From Caenispirillum bisanense (GTDB lineage Bacteria; Pseudomonadota; Alphaproteobacteria; Rhodospirillales; UBA2165), in contig CAMDWJ010000006.1 of assembly GCA_945877815.1 (NCBI GenBank), positions 1-64,000 of the forward strand: a stretch of 64,000 bases of DNA, in the 5' to 3' direction. Position 1 is the stretch's first letter; each line of letters opens with the position of its first letter. Positions 52,859-59,651 of this stretch are shown piece by piece. The notes beneath the pieces are model-generated. The model was not told the DNA's origin. It did not search any database and worked only from the letters and a program-made list of their open reading frames with translations. The position numbers and the translations under genes are program-made.

Positions 52859-52953
52859 GTCATGGCCCGACTCGTTCGGGCCATCCACGGACGAAAGCGC
52901 GATAGCGCGAAAAGACTCATGGATGGCCGTAACAAATGCGGCCATGACGAAGA
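52859..52953. repeat. Palindromic intergenic repeat, copy 1
   Basis: About 95 bp. It starts GTCATGGCCCGACTCG and ends with a near-inverse, CGGCCATGACGA, with inner GGCCATCCA/TGGATGGCC inverted arms and a central GCGCGA...GCGCGAAAAGACTC. A second copy in the same orientation lies at 53845-53935. Both sit directly upstream of a gene's Shine-Dalgarno. Confidence 0.8.
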
Positions 52954-52985
52954 AGAAAACGGAAAACCAACAGGAGGCCCACAAA

Positions 52986-53831
52986 ATGAAACTCGCCCTC
53001 ACCGCCCTCGCTTTGCTGCTCGGTGCCTGTGCATCGAATCCGCCGCCGCTATCGCAAACACAAATCCAGGCCGTAATAGCGAGCCCGGACCGCACTGCCG
53101 CCGACCGCACCACCGACCAGCGCCGCAAGCCCGATCAGATGATCGCCTTTTTCGGTGTGCGCCCCGGCATGACCGGGCTCGATATCAGCGCTGCCGGCGG
53201 CTATACGACCGAGTTGCTGGCGCGCGCCATCGGGCCGACCGGCACGGTGTACGGTCAAAGTGCGCCGCCCGATCCCAACCGCAAGCCGCCCGCCCAGGCC
53301 GAGGGCAACGCCAATCCAACGGCGATGCCCGCCGCACCGGCGGCAGCACCGCCGCCACCTCCCGTGCGCCGCACCTCGGCCGAGTCGCTTACCTTGCGCG
53401 CCGAGACCATGCGCGCCGCCGGCACCAAGGCCGCCGCCATCGTTCCGGTGCTGCAGAAATTCGACTCTCCCGTTCCCGCCGATCTCGCCGCGGCGAAATT
53501 GGATATCGTCACCTTGATCTTCAATTATCACGATCTCGGCCATATGGGTGTGGATCGCGCTGCGATGAACCGCGCGGTCTTCGCGGCGCTGAAGCCCGGC
53601 GGAGTTTACGTGATCGCCGACCATGCGGGCCGTCCCGGCACTGGCATCTCCGAAGCCGGCACCCTGCACCGCATCGAAGAAGCGTTCTTGAAAAACGAAG
53701 TCGAAGCGGCCGGTTTCAAGCTCGCCGCCGTCGGCGATTTCCTGCGCAACCCGAACGATCCGAAGGATCGCAACACGCCCGAGCCCGCGCAGCCCAAGGA
53801 TCAGTTCGTCGTCAAGTTCGTGAAGCCGTAG
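52986..53831 (+). CDS. Methyltransferase-fold lipoprotein (COG4798-like)
   Basis: 281 residues from the ATG at 52986 (AGGAGG 7 nt upstream; an earlier in-frame ATG at 52923 lies in the repeat). The signal ends in lipobox LLGAC, Cys15. The next part matches class I methyltransferase-like proteins: GVRPGMTGLDISAAGGYTTELLARAIGP, a low-complexity Pro/Ala insert (about 95-130), and NYHDLGHMGVDRAAMNRAVFAALKPGGVYVIADH. Known relatives are exported proteins with an S-adenosylmethionine-like fold but unproven activity. The gene is bracketed by two copies of the palindromic repeat. Confidence 0.8.
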   Translation: MKLALTALALLLGACASNPPPLSQTQIQAVIASPDRTAADRTTDQRRKPDQMIAFFGVRPGMTGLDISAAGGYTTELLARAIGPTGTVYGQSAPPDPNRKPPAQAEGNANPTAMPAAPAAAPPPPPVRRTSAESLTLRAETMRAAGTKAAAIVPVLQKFDSPVPADLAAAKLDIVTLIFNYHDLGHMGVDRAAMNRAVFAALKPGGVYVIADHAGRPGTGISEAGTLHRIEEAFLKNEVEAAGFKLAAVGDFLRNPNDPKDRNTPEPAQPKDQFVVKFVKP

Positions 53832-53844
53832 CGCGGTTAGCGCC

Positions 53845-53935
53845 GTCATGGCCCGATTTATTCAGGCCATCCATGACGGAAGGCGCGTCGGCGCGAAAAG
53901 ACTCGTGGATGGCCGCAACGAGTACGGCCAAGACG
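53845..53935. repeat. Palindromic intergenic repeat, copy 2
   Basis: About 91 bp and very similar to copy 1 at 52859-52953, in the same orientation: GTCATGGCCCGATTTATTCAGG at the start is shared in part, and GCGCGAAAAGACTCGTGGATGG in the middle. It lies just after the methyltransferase-fold gene. Confidence 0.8.
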
Positions 53936-53963
53936 AGAAAAAAGAAACGAAAACGGGAGGCTT

Positions 53964-54980
53964 ATGATGAAATACAATTTTGTTGCCGGGCTTCTGGCAT
54001 TGCTCACGCTCTCCACCCCAGCACTCGCCCAGGAAGAGACCTTCTTCAAGGGCAAGGACATCACGCTCAGCGTCGGCGTCGGGCCGGGCGGCGGGTACGA
54101 CACTTATGCAAGGCTGTTCGCGCGCCATCTCGGTCGCCACGTCCCGGGCAACCCCAACGTCGTGGTCAAAAATGAGCCGGGCGCGGGCAGCCTGCGACTC
54201 GCCGTGCGCCTGTATAACGCGGCGCGCAAGGACGGCACGGAACTCGCTTTGATCCCCTCCTCGGTGGCGCTCGAGCCGCTGTTCGGCAATTCGGACGCGC
54301 AGTTCGAGACCGGCAAATTCCTCTGGGTCGGCAATCTCGATTCCGACGTCTCCAGCTGCGGCGTGTGGAAACATGCCAACGTCAAAAGCTGGGAGGATCT
54401 GAAGACGCGCGAGATCGTCTTCGGCGCGACCGGCCCGTCCGCCATCACCGCGATCCATCCGAACGTGATGGCCGCCCTGGTCGGGATCAAGATCAAGGTC
54501 ATCGCCGGCTATGCCGGCACGCGCGACATCAATATCGCCATGCAACGCGGCGAGGTCGATGCGACCTGCGGGATGTATATGAGCACCATCCGCTCGCAAT
54601 ATAAGCCGAACGTGGAGAACGGCGAGCTGTCCATCCTGATGACCTTCGGCAAGCAGCGCACCCCGGATTTCCCCAACGTTCCGAGCCTTTTCGAATTGGT
54701 GAAGCCGGGCGAAGACCGCCAGCTCGCCGATCTGATCTTCGGCGCCGACGCCATCGGCCGCCCGATCACAGCACCGCCCGGCCTGGCGCCCGAGCGCGTC
54801 GCCACGCTGAGGAAGGCCTTCGATGCCACGGTCGCCGATCCGGACTATCTGGCCGAGGCGGCGAAGATCGGTCTCAGCGTCACCTCGATGAACGGCGCCG
54901 AGTTGCAGAAGACCTTCGCCGCGTTCTACGAAACGCCGAAACCGGTGGTGGAAAAGGCACAGAAGGCGATGGGGAGGTAA
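53964..54980 (+). CDS. Tripartite tricarboxylate transporter (TctC/Bug) family substrate-binding protein
   Basis: 338 residues. Signal peptide about 1-23 (cleavage near ALA). The TctC/Bug domain follows: FFKGKDITLSVGVGPGGGYDTYARL, then NVVVKNEPGAGSLRLA, and TGPSAITAIHPNVM. Such proteins capture carboxylates or aromatic acids in the periplasm for a TctAB permease. No tctA or tctB lies nearby, so it is an orphan receptor. GGGAGG lies 4-5 nt upstream of the ATG at 53964. Confidence 0.88.
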   Translation: MMKYNFVAGLLALLTLSTPALAQEETFFKGKDITLSVGVGPGGGYDTYARLFARHLGRHVPGNPNVVVKNEPGAGSLRLAVRLYNAARKDGTELALIPSSVALEPLFGNSDAQFETGKFLWVGNLDSDVSSCGVWKHANVKSWEDLKTREIVFGATGPSAITAIHPNVMAALVGIKIKVIAGYAGTRDINIAMQRGEVDATCGMYMSTIRSQYKPNVENGELSILMTFGKQRTPDFPNVPSLFELVKPGEDRQLADLIFGADAIGRPITAPPGLAPERVATLRKAFDATVADPDYLAEAAKIGLSVTSMNGAELQKTFAAFYETPKPVVEKAQKAMGR

Positions 54981-54982
54981 AC

Positions 54983-55003
54983 GGGGCGGTTTTGGCTCGC
55001 CCC
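54983..55003 (+). terminator. GC hairpin after the binding-protein gene
   Basis: GGGGCG at 54983-54988 pairs with CGCCCC at 54998-55003 around a nine-base loop, directly after the stop at 54980. No T run follows, so it is a weak terminator or an mRNA end. Confidence 0.4.
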
Positions 55004-55056
55004 CAGAGAACACACTAACTTCAAACCGAGGACATTTCAGGGGGGCAGGTCATACG

Positions 55057-55210
55057 GAACATCCCCATCTCGGCACCCGGTGCCGCGAGTCGGAAGTGCT
55101 GACGCGCAAGCGCCCCCCTCACAGTGCCGATGCTGCGCAGCCTCGCAGCACTCCTGCACATCCCGCCCCATATGCTGGTGCAGCCCTACGCCACCAAGCG
55201 CACGGCTTAG
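55057..55210 (+). pseudogene. 5'-truncated, frameshifted HigA-type antitoxin remnant
   Basis: Reading from 55057 gives a HigA-like C-terminal half: PHLGTRCRESEVLTRKRP, then after one extra C in a C6 run (55113-55118) the frame continues LTVPMLRSLAALLHIPPHM and ends VQPYATKRTA at a TAG (55208-55210). HigA antitoxins share an SEVL..KRPLTLPM..L...LGIP pattern. No start codon exists upstream in frame and no toxin gene is adjacent. The extra C could also be a sequencing error, but the missing 5' half could not. Confidence 0.5.
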
Positions 55211-55276
55211 CCAGCCCGCTCGCGACCGGACGAACTTTCGGGTAGGATTGTCGGGCTGAAACGAAAGGTTTCGCCG

Positions 55277-55480
55277 ATGGTCAAAATTCGGAAAACGTCC
55301 TCCGACCGGCCTCCGCGCCGCCAGCGCCCGGATCGGGTCCACGACGAAAATAACGTGCCCCAAGTCGGCGCCTTAATCCCGCCCAGCGATTTCAAGAAAC
55401 TGCTGCTCGCCCCACACCCTATCGTCGACGATTGGGGGATCGAACGCCCGCGCGATTTCGGGCGCGACATCGATCTTTAG
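55277..55480 (+). CDS. Small orphan protein with a Phd/VapB-antitoxin-like tail
   Basis: 67 residues with GAAAGG 7 nt before the ATG. The C-terminus (HPIVDDWGIERPRDFGRDIDL) looks like the toxin-binding tails of Phd- or VapB-type antitoxins, which often end in R-D/E-V/I-D-L. The N-terminal half is basic and Pro/Arg-rich and does not look like the usual DNA-binding half. It may be a fragment of an antitoxin with a replaced N-terminus. No toxin follows. Confidence 0.4.
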   Translation: MVKIRKTSSDRPPRRQRPDRVHDENNVPQVGALIPPSDFKKLLLAPHPIVDDWGIERPRDFGRDIDL

Positions 55481-55539
55481 GTTTTGCGGTTCCGACCGCT
55501 CGTAAGGTGGATGTATCAGCCGGAATTGGAATTATTTTC

Positions 55540-55581
55540 TTGACAGGGCCAATCGCTTTCGGATATGTTTCTGTTTTGTTC
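55540..55581 (+). promoter_or_regulatory. Sigma-70 promoter overlapping a LexA-like operator
   Basis: TTGACA at 55540-55545, 18-bp spacer, TATGTT at 55564-55569. Overlapping the -10 is GTTT-N7-GTTC (55567-55581), one mismatch from the alphaproteobacterial LexA box GTTC-N7-GTTC. The promoter faces the 11-bp array. No known SOS gene follows. Confidence 0.45.
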
Positions 55582-55655
55582 TTTCCAAATGCCGCGTGAG
55601 GATGAGTCTCCTCGCCGGAACAAAGGATCATGCGCCACCATCAACCCAAACCGCG

Positions 55656-55743
55656 ATGCACAGAACATACACACAAAATGCACAGTAAATGCCTAGACGA
55701 TGCGAAGATGATGCCTAGATCATGCCTAGACGATGCACATATG
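55656..55743 (+). repeat. Eight-unit 11-bp tandem array (ATGCMYAGAHV-like)
   Basis: Units start exactly at 55656, 55667, 55678, 55689, 55700, 55711, 55722 and 55733. Five read ATGC-CTAGA or ATGC-ACAGA-like; the 55667 unit has ATAC. Two isolated units follow at 55786 (ATGCCTAGAA) and 55796 (ATGCACATAAA). The 11-bp period is close to one helix turn and is not a multiple of three. Confidence 0.8.
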
Positions 55744-55829
55744 GCTCCGGCCGATTTGGCCGATTTCCAACCTTCCCCAACGACGATGCCTAGAAATGCA
55801 CATAAATTTTCGCGATATGGGCATCCGTC

Positions 55830-55873
55830 CTTCGACAAGCTCAGGACGAGGCTTCGACAAGCTCAGGACGAGG
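55830..55873. repeat. Perfect 22-bp direct tandem repeat (REP-like unit)
   Basis: Two identical adjacent 22-bp copies (55830-55851, 55852-55873), each CTTCGACAAGCTCAGGACGA followed by GG. The same unit forms the inverted pair at 28803-28859. It lies at the 3' end of the GIY-YIG-like gene. Confidence 0.85.
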
Positions 55874-55883
55874 CTCCGACACC

Positions 55884-56234
55884 CTATTCGCTCATTGGGC
55901 AACTCAAGACCGGGCAGGTAAAGCGCGTGCCGAGCGGACGGTGCGGATGGGCCGTGGTTTCGGGCGGTGCGAAATCGTGGAACAGCCGGCATTCCTTCTC
56001 AAACGCGCGCCGCGTCGACACATAGGTGCGGTATTTGAAAGCATCGTAGCGACCGACAAAGGCTACAAGCTGACGGGCGAGATCGCGGTCGTCGCGCCCG
56101 ATCTTGCGAATGAAAAAGCGCCCTGCCCGCAGGTTGCCCAAGGCGTAGGTCCCGATCGACAGCGGCTCGATCGCCTGCGCGATCGCCTCGGCGGTCAAGG
56201 GAACGGGACCGAGCAATCCGGATTTAGCGGACAT
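55884..56234 (-). CDS. GIY-YIG-like small protein
   Basis: 116 residues. GTYALGN (about 28-34), then FFIRKIGR (about 40-47) and FEKECRLFHDF (about 78-88) recall the GIY, YIG/VGR and catalytic Glu regions of GIY-YIG nucleases, in a small one-domain arrangement. The C-terminus has a Cys pair (TCPVLSCP). Similar small proteins occur widely in bacteria with no proven activity; nuclease function is an inference. It lies 48 bp downstream of the GST gene and may be cotranscribed. Confidence 0.6.
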   Translation of the reverse strand: MSAKSGLLGPVPLTAEAIAQAIEPLSIGTYALGNLRAGRFFIRKIGRDDRDLARQLVAFVGRYDAFKYRTYVSTRRAFEKECRLFHDFAPPETTAHPHRPLGTRFTCPVLSCPMSE

Positions 56235-56282
56235 GTTCGGCCCCGGTTTTGTTCGATGCGACGCGGGACGCGACGGACCGTG

Positions 56283-57008
56283 TCAGCGCCCTGTGGTGGC
56301 CTGGGCGAGACGCTGGGCGTTGTCCTTGGTGTCGTAGATGTTCACCGCTTCCTTGCCCTCGGCGGCCTTGGCCATGCGCTCGCGGATCTCGGGCGCCATC
56401 TTGTCGTTGCGCTGCACCGCAGGGCGCGCGGCCATCGCCTTGAACCAGCGGTGGAAGTTCGGGTACTCGGCCTCGGTGATGCCGCGATCCTTGTAGCCCT
56501 TGCACCAGCCGTAGGTCGCCATGTCGGCGATGGTATATTCGTCGCAGCCGAGCCACGCACTGTCCTTCAAGCGGTTGTCGAGCACGCGATAGAGGCGGAT
56601 GGATTCGTTGTTATAGCGATCCTTGGCGTATTGGATGTTTTCCTTGGTGTAGGTGTTGAAGTGGTTGGCCTGGCCGAACATCGGGCCGATATGCGCCATT
56701 TGGAAAATCACCCATTGCAGCGTGTCGTAGCGCTGCCTCGCGTCCTTGGGCAAAAACTTGCCGAATTTCTCGGCCAGATAAATCAGAATCGCGCCCGATT
56801 CCATCATCGTATAAGGCTTGCCGCCCGGACCGTCGGGATCGACGAGGGTCGGGATCTTGTTGTTGGGCGACAGCTTCAGATATTCGGGTTTGAACTGATC
56901 CCCGAGGCGGATATTGACGTCGATATGTTTCCATTCGACTCCCAATTCCTCGAGCATGATCATGACCTTTTGGCCGTTCGGCGTCGGTGACGAATGAAGT
57001 TCGATCAT
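56283..57008 (-). CDS. Glutathione S-transferase, YghU/YfcG-like (Nu class)
   Basis: 241 residues from the ATG at 57008 with AGGAG 6 nt upstream. The thioredoxin-like N-domain contains SSPTPNGQKVMIMLEELG and NNKIPTLVDPDGPGG with the glutathione-binding ESGAI segment; the helical C-domain contains QWVIFQMAHIGPMFGQ and DEYTIADMATYGW. YghU/YfcG proteins have disulfide-bond reductase activity, using Thr/Asn near the TPNG segment instead of a catalytic Tyr or Cys. Confidence 0.93.
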   Translation of the reverse strand: MIELHSSPTPNGQKVMIMLEELGVEWKHIDVNIRLGDQFKPEYLKLSPNNKIPTLVDPDGPGGKPYTMMESGAILIYLAEKFGKFLPKDARQRYDTLQWVIFQMAHIGPMFGQANHFNTYTKENIQYAKDRYNNESIRLYRVLDNRLKDSAWLGCDEYTIADMATYGWCKGYKDRGITEAEYPNFHRWFKAMAARPAVQRNDKMAPEIRERMAKAAEGKEAVNIYDTKDNAQRLAQATTGR

Positions 57009-57136
57009 TTGCGGCTCCTCCTTGCGCCGCCGCCCCTGCCTTACGCGGGCCGGCTTCTGGTGCCGAGGTTGGCGGCGCCCCATCTGGGGGTTAAACTGGG
57101 GCGAAACGTTCCCCGATGCGCAGGAGTGTGATCGTC

Positions 57137-57535
57137 GTGACCGATAAGATCAAGAAATCCGAGACCGAATGGCGCAGCCAACTTTCGGCCGAACAATTCT
57201 ACGTGACCCGCCAGAAAGGCACAGAACCCGCCTTCACCGGCGAATATTACAACGCCAAAACGCCCGGCATCTATAAGTGCGTGTGCTGCGGCGAAGAGCT
57301 GTTTGCCTCCGACGACAAGTTCGACTCGGGCACCGGCTGGCCATCCTATACCAAACCCGCAGCCGAAGGCGTGGTCGAGGAAGAGCGCGACGTCAGCCAC
57401 CTCATGGTGCGCACCGAGGTCCACTGCAAAAAGTGCGGCGCCCATCTCGGCCACCTTTTCCCGGACGGCCCAGCGCCGACCGGTCTGCGCTATTGCATCA
57501 ATTCGGCGTCGCTGAAGCTGGAACCGAAGAAGTAA
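57137..57535 (+). CDS. msrB: Peptide-methionine (R)-S-oxide reductase
   Basis: 132 residues. Zinc ligands are the two CxxC pairs (CVCCGEELF and [15 protein letters not shown]); GTGWPSY is the substrate-side loop, and RYCINSASL carries the catalytic Cys. It reduces methionine-R-sulfoxide. A GTG at 57137 with AGGAG 10 nt upstream is chosen because the family starts close to KIKKSETEW; an ATG at 57116 would add seven residues. Confidence 0.94.
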   Translation: MTDKIKKSETEWRSQLSAEQFYVTRQKGTEPAFTGEYYNAKTPGIYKCVCCGEELFASDDKFDSGTGWPSYTKPAAEGVVEEERDVSHLMVRTEVHCKKCGAHLGHLFPDGPAPTGLRYCINSASLKLEPKK

Positions 57536-57559
57536 CTGCGGCTTCGCCTCGCGTCTCGC

Positions 57560-58462
57560 ATGATAATGCGCGATCGTCCCATCGCGCCGGTGACACGCGG
57601 CATCCTTTATATGATCATGGCCTCGGCGCTGATCTCGGCCAACGATGCCGGGATTAAATATTTGATCAATAACGGCGGCTTTCATTCGCTGGAGGTCGTC
57701 TTCTTCCGCAACCTGTTCGGCGTGCTCGCCTTCGCGCCCTTTTATTGGCGGATCGAGCTGTCGTCGCTGCGCACCGAGCGGTTCGGCTTCCATCTGTTCA
57801 AGAACGTCCTGCAGACATCGAGCATCGCGGCCTATTTTTGGGCGCTCGGCCTGATCCCGCTGGCCGACGCGGCGGCGCTGGGCTTCATGTCGCCGATCTT
57901 CGCCTCGATCGGCGCGATTGTTTTCATGGGCGAACGCTCGCGCATGATGCGTTGGGTGTGCATCTGCATCGGCTTCGTCGGCATGATCATCCTGCTCGGA
58001 CCGGGCCTCACCGGCGAAATCAATTTCGGCGTGTTGCTGGTGCTGGCGGCGACCATCGTCGGCGCCGTCGTGCGGCTGATGACCAAGTCGATGATCCGTA
58101 CCGATTCGGCCTCCACCATCGTGATCTATCTCAGTGTCACGGTGACGGTGCTGACCTTTATCCCCTCGCTTTTCGTATGGGTCTGGCCGAGCCTCGGCCA
58201 ATGGCTGCTGTTCATCGCTATTGGGGCCTCGGGCAGCGCCTGCCACTGGCTCATGACCGAGGCGCTGAAACATGGCGACGTGACGGCCATCGAACCGATG
58301 AATTATACCCGCCTCGTTTGGGCCGCCTTTTTCGGGATCGTGTTCTTTGGGCAGGTGCCCGGACTGGCGACTTGGGCGGGCGGCGCCATCATCATCACCG
58401 GCGCGGTCCTGCTGCTACGCATCGAAACACGCGAAAAACGCCAGGTTTCCGCGCTCAAATAA
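57560..58462 (+). CDS. EamA-type DMT superfamily transporter
   Basis: 300 residues with ten predicted membrane helices in two EamA repeats (residues about 10-145 and 155-290). The first repeat has the RNLFGVLAFAPFYW and ADAAALGFMSPIFASIGAIVFMGERS segments typical of RhaT/EamA exporters; the second repeats the pattern near MNYTRLVWAAFFGIVFFGQVP. Substrate unknown. Possible starts are 57560 and 57566. 25 bp downstream of msrB. Confidence 0.9.
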   Translation: MIMRDRPIAPVTRGILYMIMASALISANDAGIKYLINNGGFHSLEVVFFRNLFGVLAFAPFYWRIELSSLRTERFGFHLFKNVLQTSSIAAYFWALGLIPLADAAALGFMSPIFASIGAIVFMGERSRMMRWVCICIGFVGMIILLGPGLTGEINFGVLLVLAATIVGAVVRLMTKSMIRTDSASTIVIYLSVTVTVLTFIPSLFVWVWPSLGQWLLFIAIGASGSACHWLMTEALKHGDVTAIEPMNYTRLVWAAFFGIVFFGQVPGLATWAGGAIIITGAVLLLRIETREKRQVSALK

Positions 58463-58532
58463 CGTGTATTCGATTGACGTGGCTGCGGTTTTTAGGTTCG
58501 ATGGCGCATCGAATTCAGGGAGATAACACCAC

Positions 58533-59549
58533 ATGGCACAGATCACGTATGGCGTCGGCACTTCGCATGGCCCCTTGTTGAACCTGCCCCCGGTGGAATG
58601 GGAGGTACGGGCCGCGTTCGACCGCGCCCAAACCGATCTGGCACTTCGCGACGGCACCTATAATTTCGAACAGCTGCACGCCCATCGCGGCGGGCCGCAT
58701 TTCGCCAAATTGGCGACCCTGGAGGAGCGCGTGGCGCGCCATACGCGCTGCCAGGTAGGCCTCGACCAGCTCGGCGAAAAACTGCTCGCCGCCGCCCCCG
58801 ACGTCCTGGTCGTCGTCGGCGACGATCAGCACGAATGGTTCATGGAGGATAAGCAGCCATCCTTCTCCGTGTTCTGCGGCGACGAGATCCAGAACCTGAC
58901 GCTGACCGACGAAGAGAAAGAGCACAAAATCAAAACGGGCCGCGGCAGCGACATGTATTCCTATCGCCCGCTGGCCGATCAGATCTATCCGGTCGCCAAG
59001 GATCTGGCGTTGCACATCCATGCCCAAGCGATCGAGGACGAGTTCGATGTCGCCGCCTGCATGACCCAGCCGACCGATCCCGACGGGACGGTGCGCAGTG
59101 TCGGCCATGCCATCGGCTTTATCTATCGCCGCCTTCTGCGCGACAAACCCGTGCCCGTGGTTCCCGTCTTGCTCAACACCTTCTATCCGCCCAACCAGCC
59201 GACGCCAAAGCGTTGCTACGAATTCGGCAAATCGATGGGGCGCGCGATTCGCAAATGGCAGTCCGACGCCCGCGTCGCGGTCGTGGCCTCGGGCGGCATC
59301 AGCCATTTCGTCGTCGACGAGGAATGGGATCATAAGATGCTGGGCGCCTTCCTCAAAGGCGACGTCGAAACCCTGATCAACGAACCCAATATCATGTTCC
59401 GCTCGGGCTCGTCTGAGACCAAGAACTGGATCGCCGCAGCCGGCATTTTGGACGGCAGCGGACTCAAGATGGACTTGCTCGATTATGTGCCGTGCTATCG
59501 TACCGATGCCGGCACTGGTTCGGGCATGGCCTTTGCCACTTGGTCCTAG
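58533..59549 (+). CDS. Class III extradiol dioxygenase, LigB-type (protocatechuate 4,5-dioxygenase beta-like)
   Basis: 338 residues of the LigB family. Metal ligands are expected at the His of GTSHGPLL, the His in GDDQHEWF, and a Glu further on; the catalytic His is likely in SGGISHFVVDEEWDH. It should cleave a catechol-type ring with Fe(II). The alpha (LigA) subunit is not present nearby, and the substrate is unknown; some relatives act on gallate or other aromatics. GGGAG lies 11 nt upstream of the ATG. Confidence 0.85.
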   Translation: MAQITYGVGTSHGPLLNLPPVEWEVRAAFDRAQTDLALRDGTYNFEQLHAHRGGPHFAKLATLEERVARHTRCQVGLDQLGEKLLAAAPDVLVVVGDDQHEWFMEDKQPSFSVFCGDEIQNLTLTDEEKEHKIKTGRGSDMYSYRPLADQIYPVAKDLALHIHAQAIEDEFDVAACMTQPTDPDGTVRSVGHAIGFIYRRLLRDKPVPVVPVLLNTFYPPNQPTPKRCYEFGKSMGRAIRKWQSDARVAVVASGGISHFVVDEEWDHKMLGAFLKGDVETLINEPNIMFRSGSSETKNWIAAAGILDGSGLKMDLLDYVPCYRTDAGTGSGMAFATWS

Positions 59550-59651
59550 TACGACGAAGCCAGGGAACATAACGGGCGAGACTAGCCGTCGGGGAACAGC
59601 GCCGCGGGCATTTGCCCTGGCGTATCGCAAGTCGGGAGCGGCATAGGCGCC

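Larger units (their letters stand above)
55481..55883. other. Gene-poor stretch with regulatory and repeat signals
   Basis: No convincing protein gene. The stretch holds, in order, an SOS-like promoter (55540-55581), a short frame at 55602-55688 (28 residues, doubtful), an 11-bp periodic array (55656-55743) and a 22-bp tandem repeat (55830-55873). A 131-codon frame from 55630 runs through the repeats and antisense into the next gene and is not credible as a whole. Confidence 0.5.

Noticed and set aside
53862-55013. 383-codon minus-strand frame
   Set aside because: Antisense to the TctC-like gene and spans the repeat.
55630-56025. 131-codon plus-strand frame through the 11-bp array
   Set aside because: The repeat period is not a multiple of three, and the frame continues antisense to the GIY-YIG-like gene.
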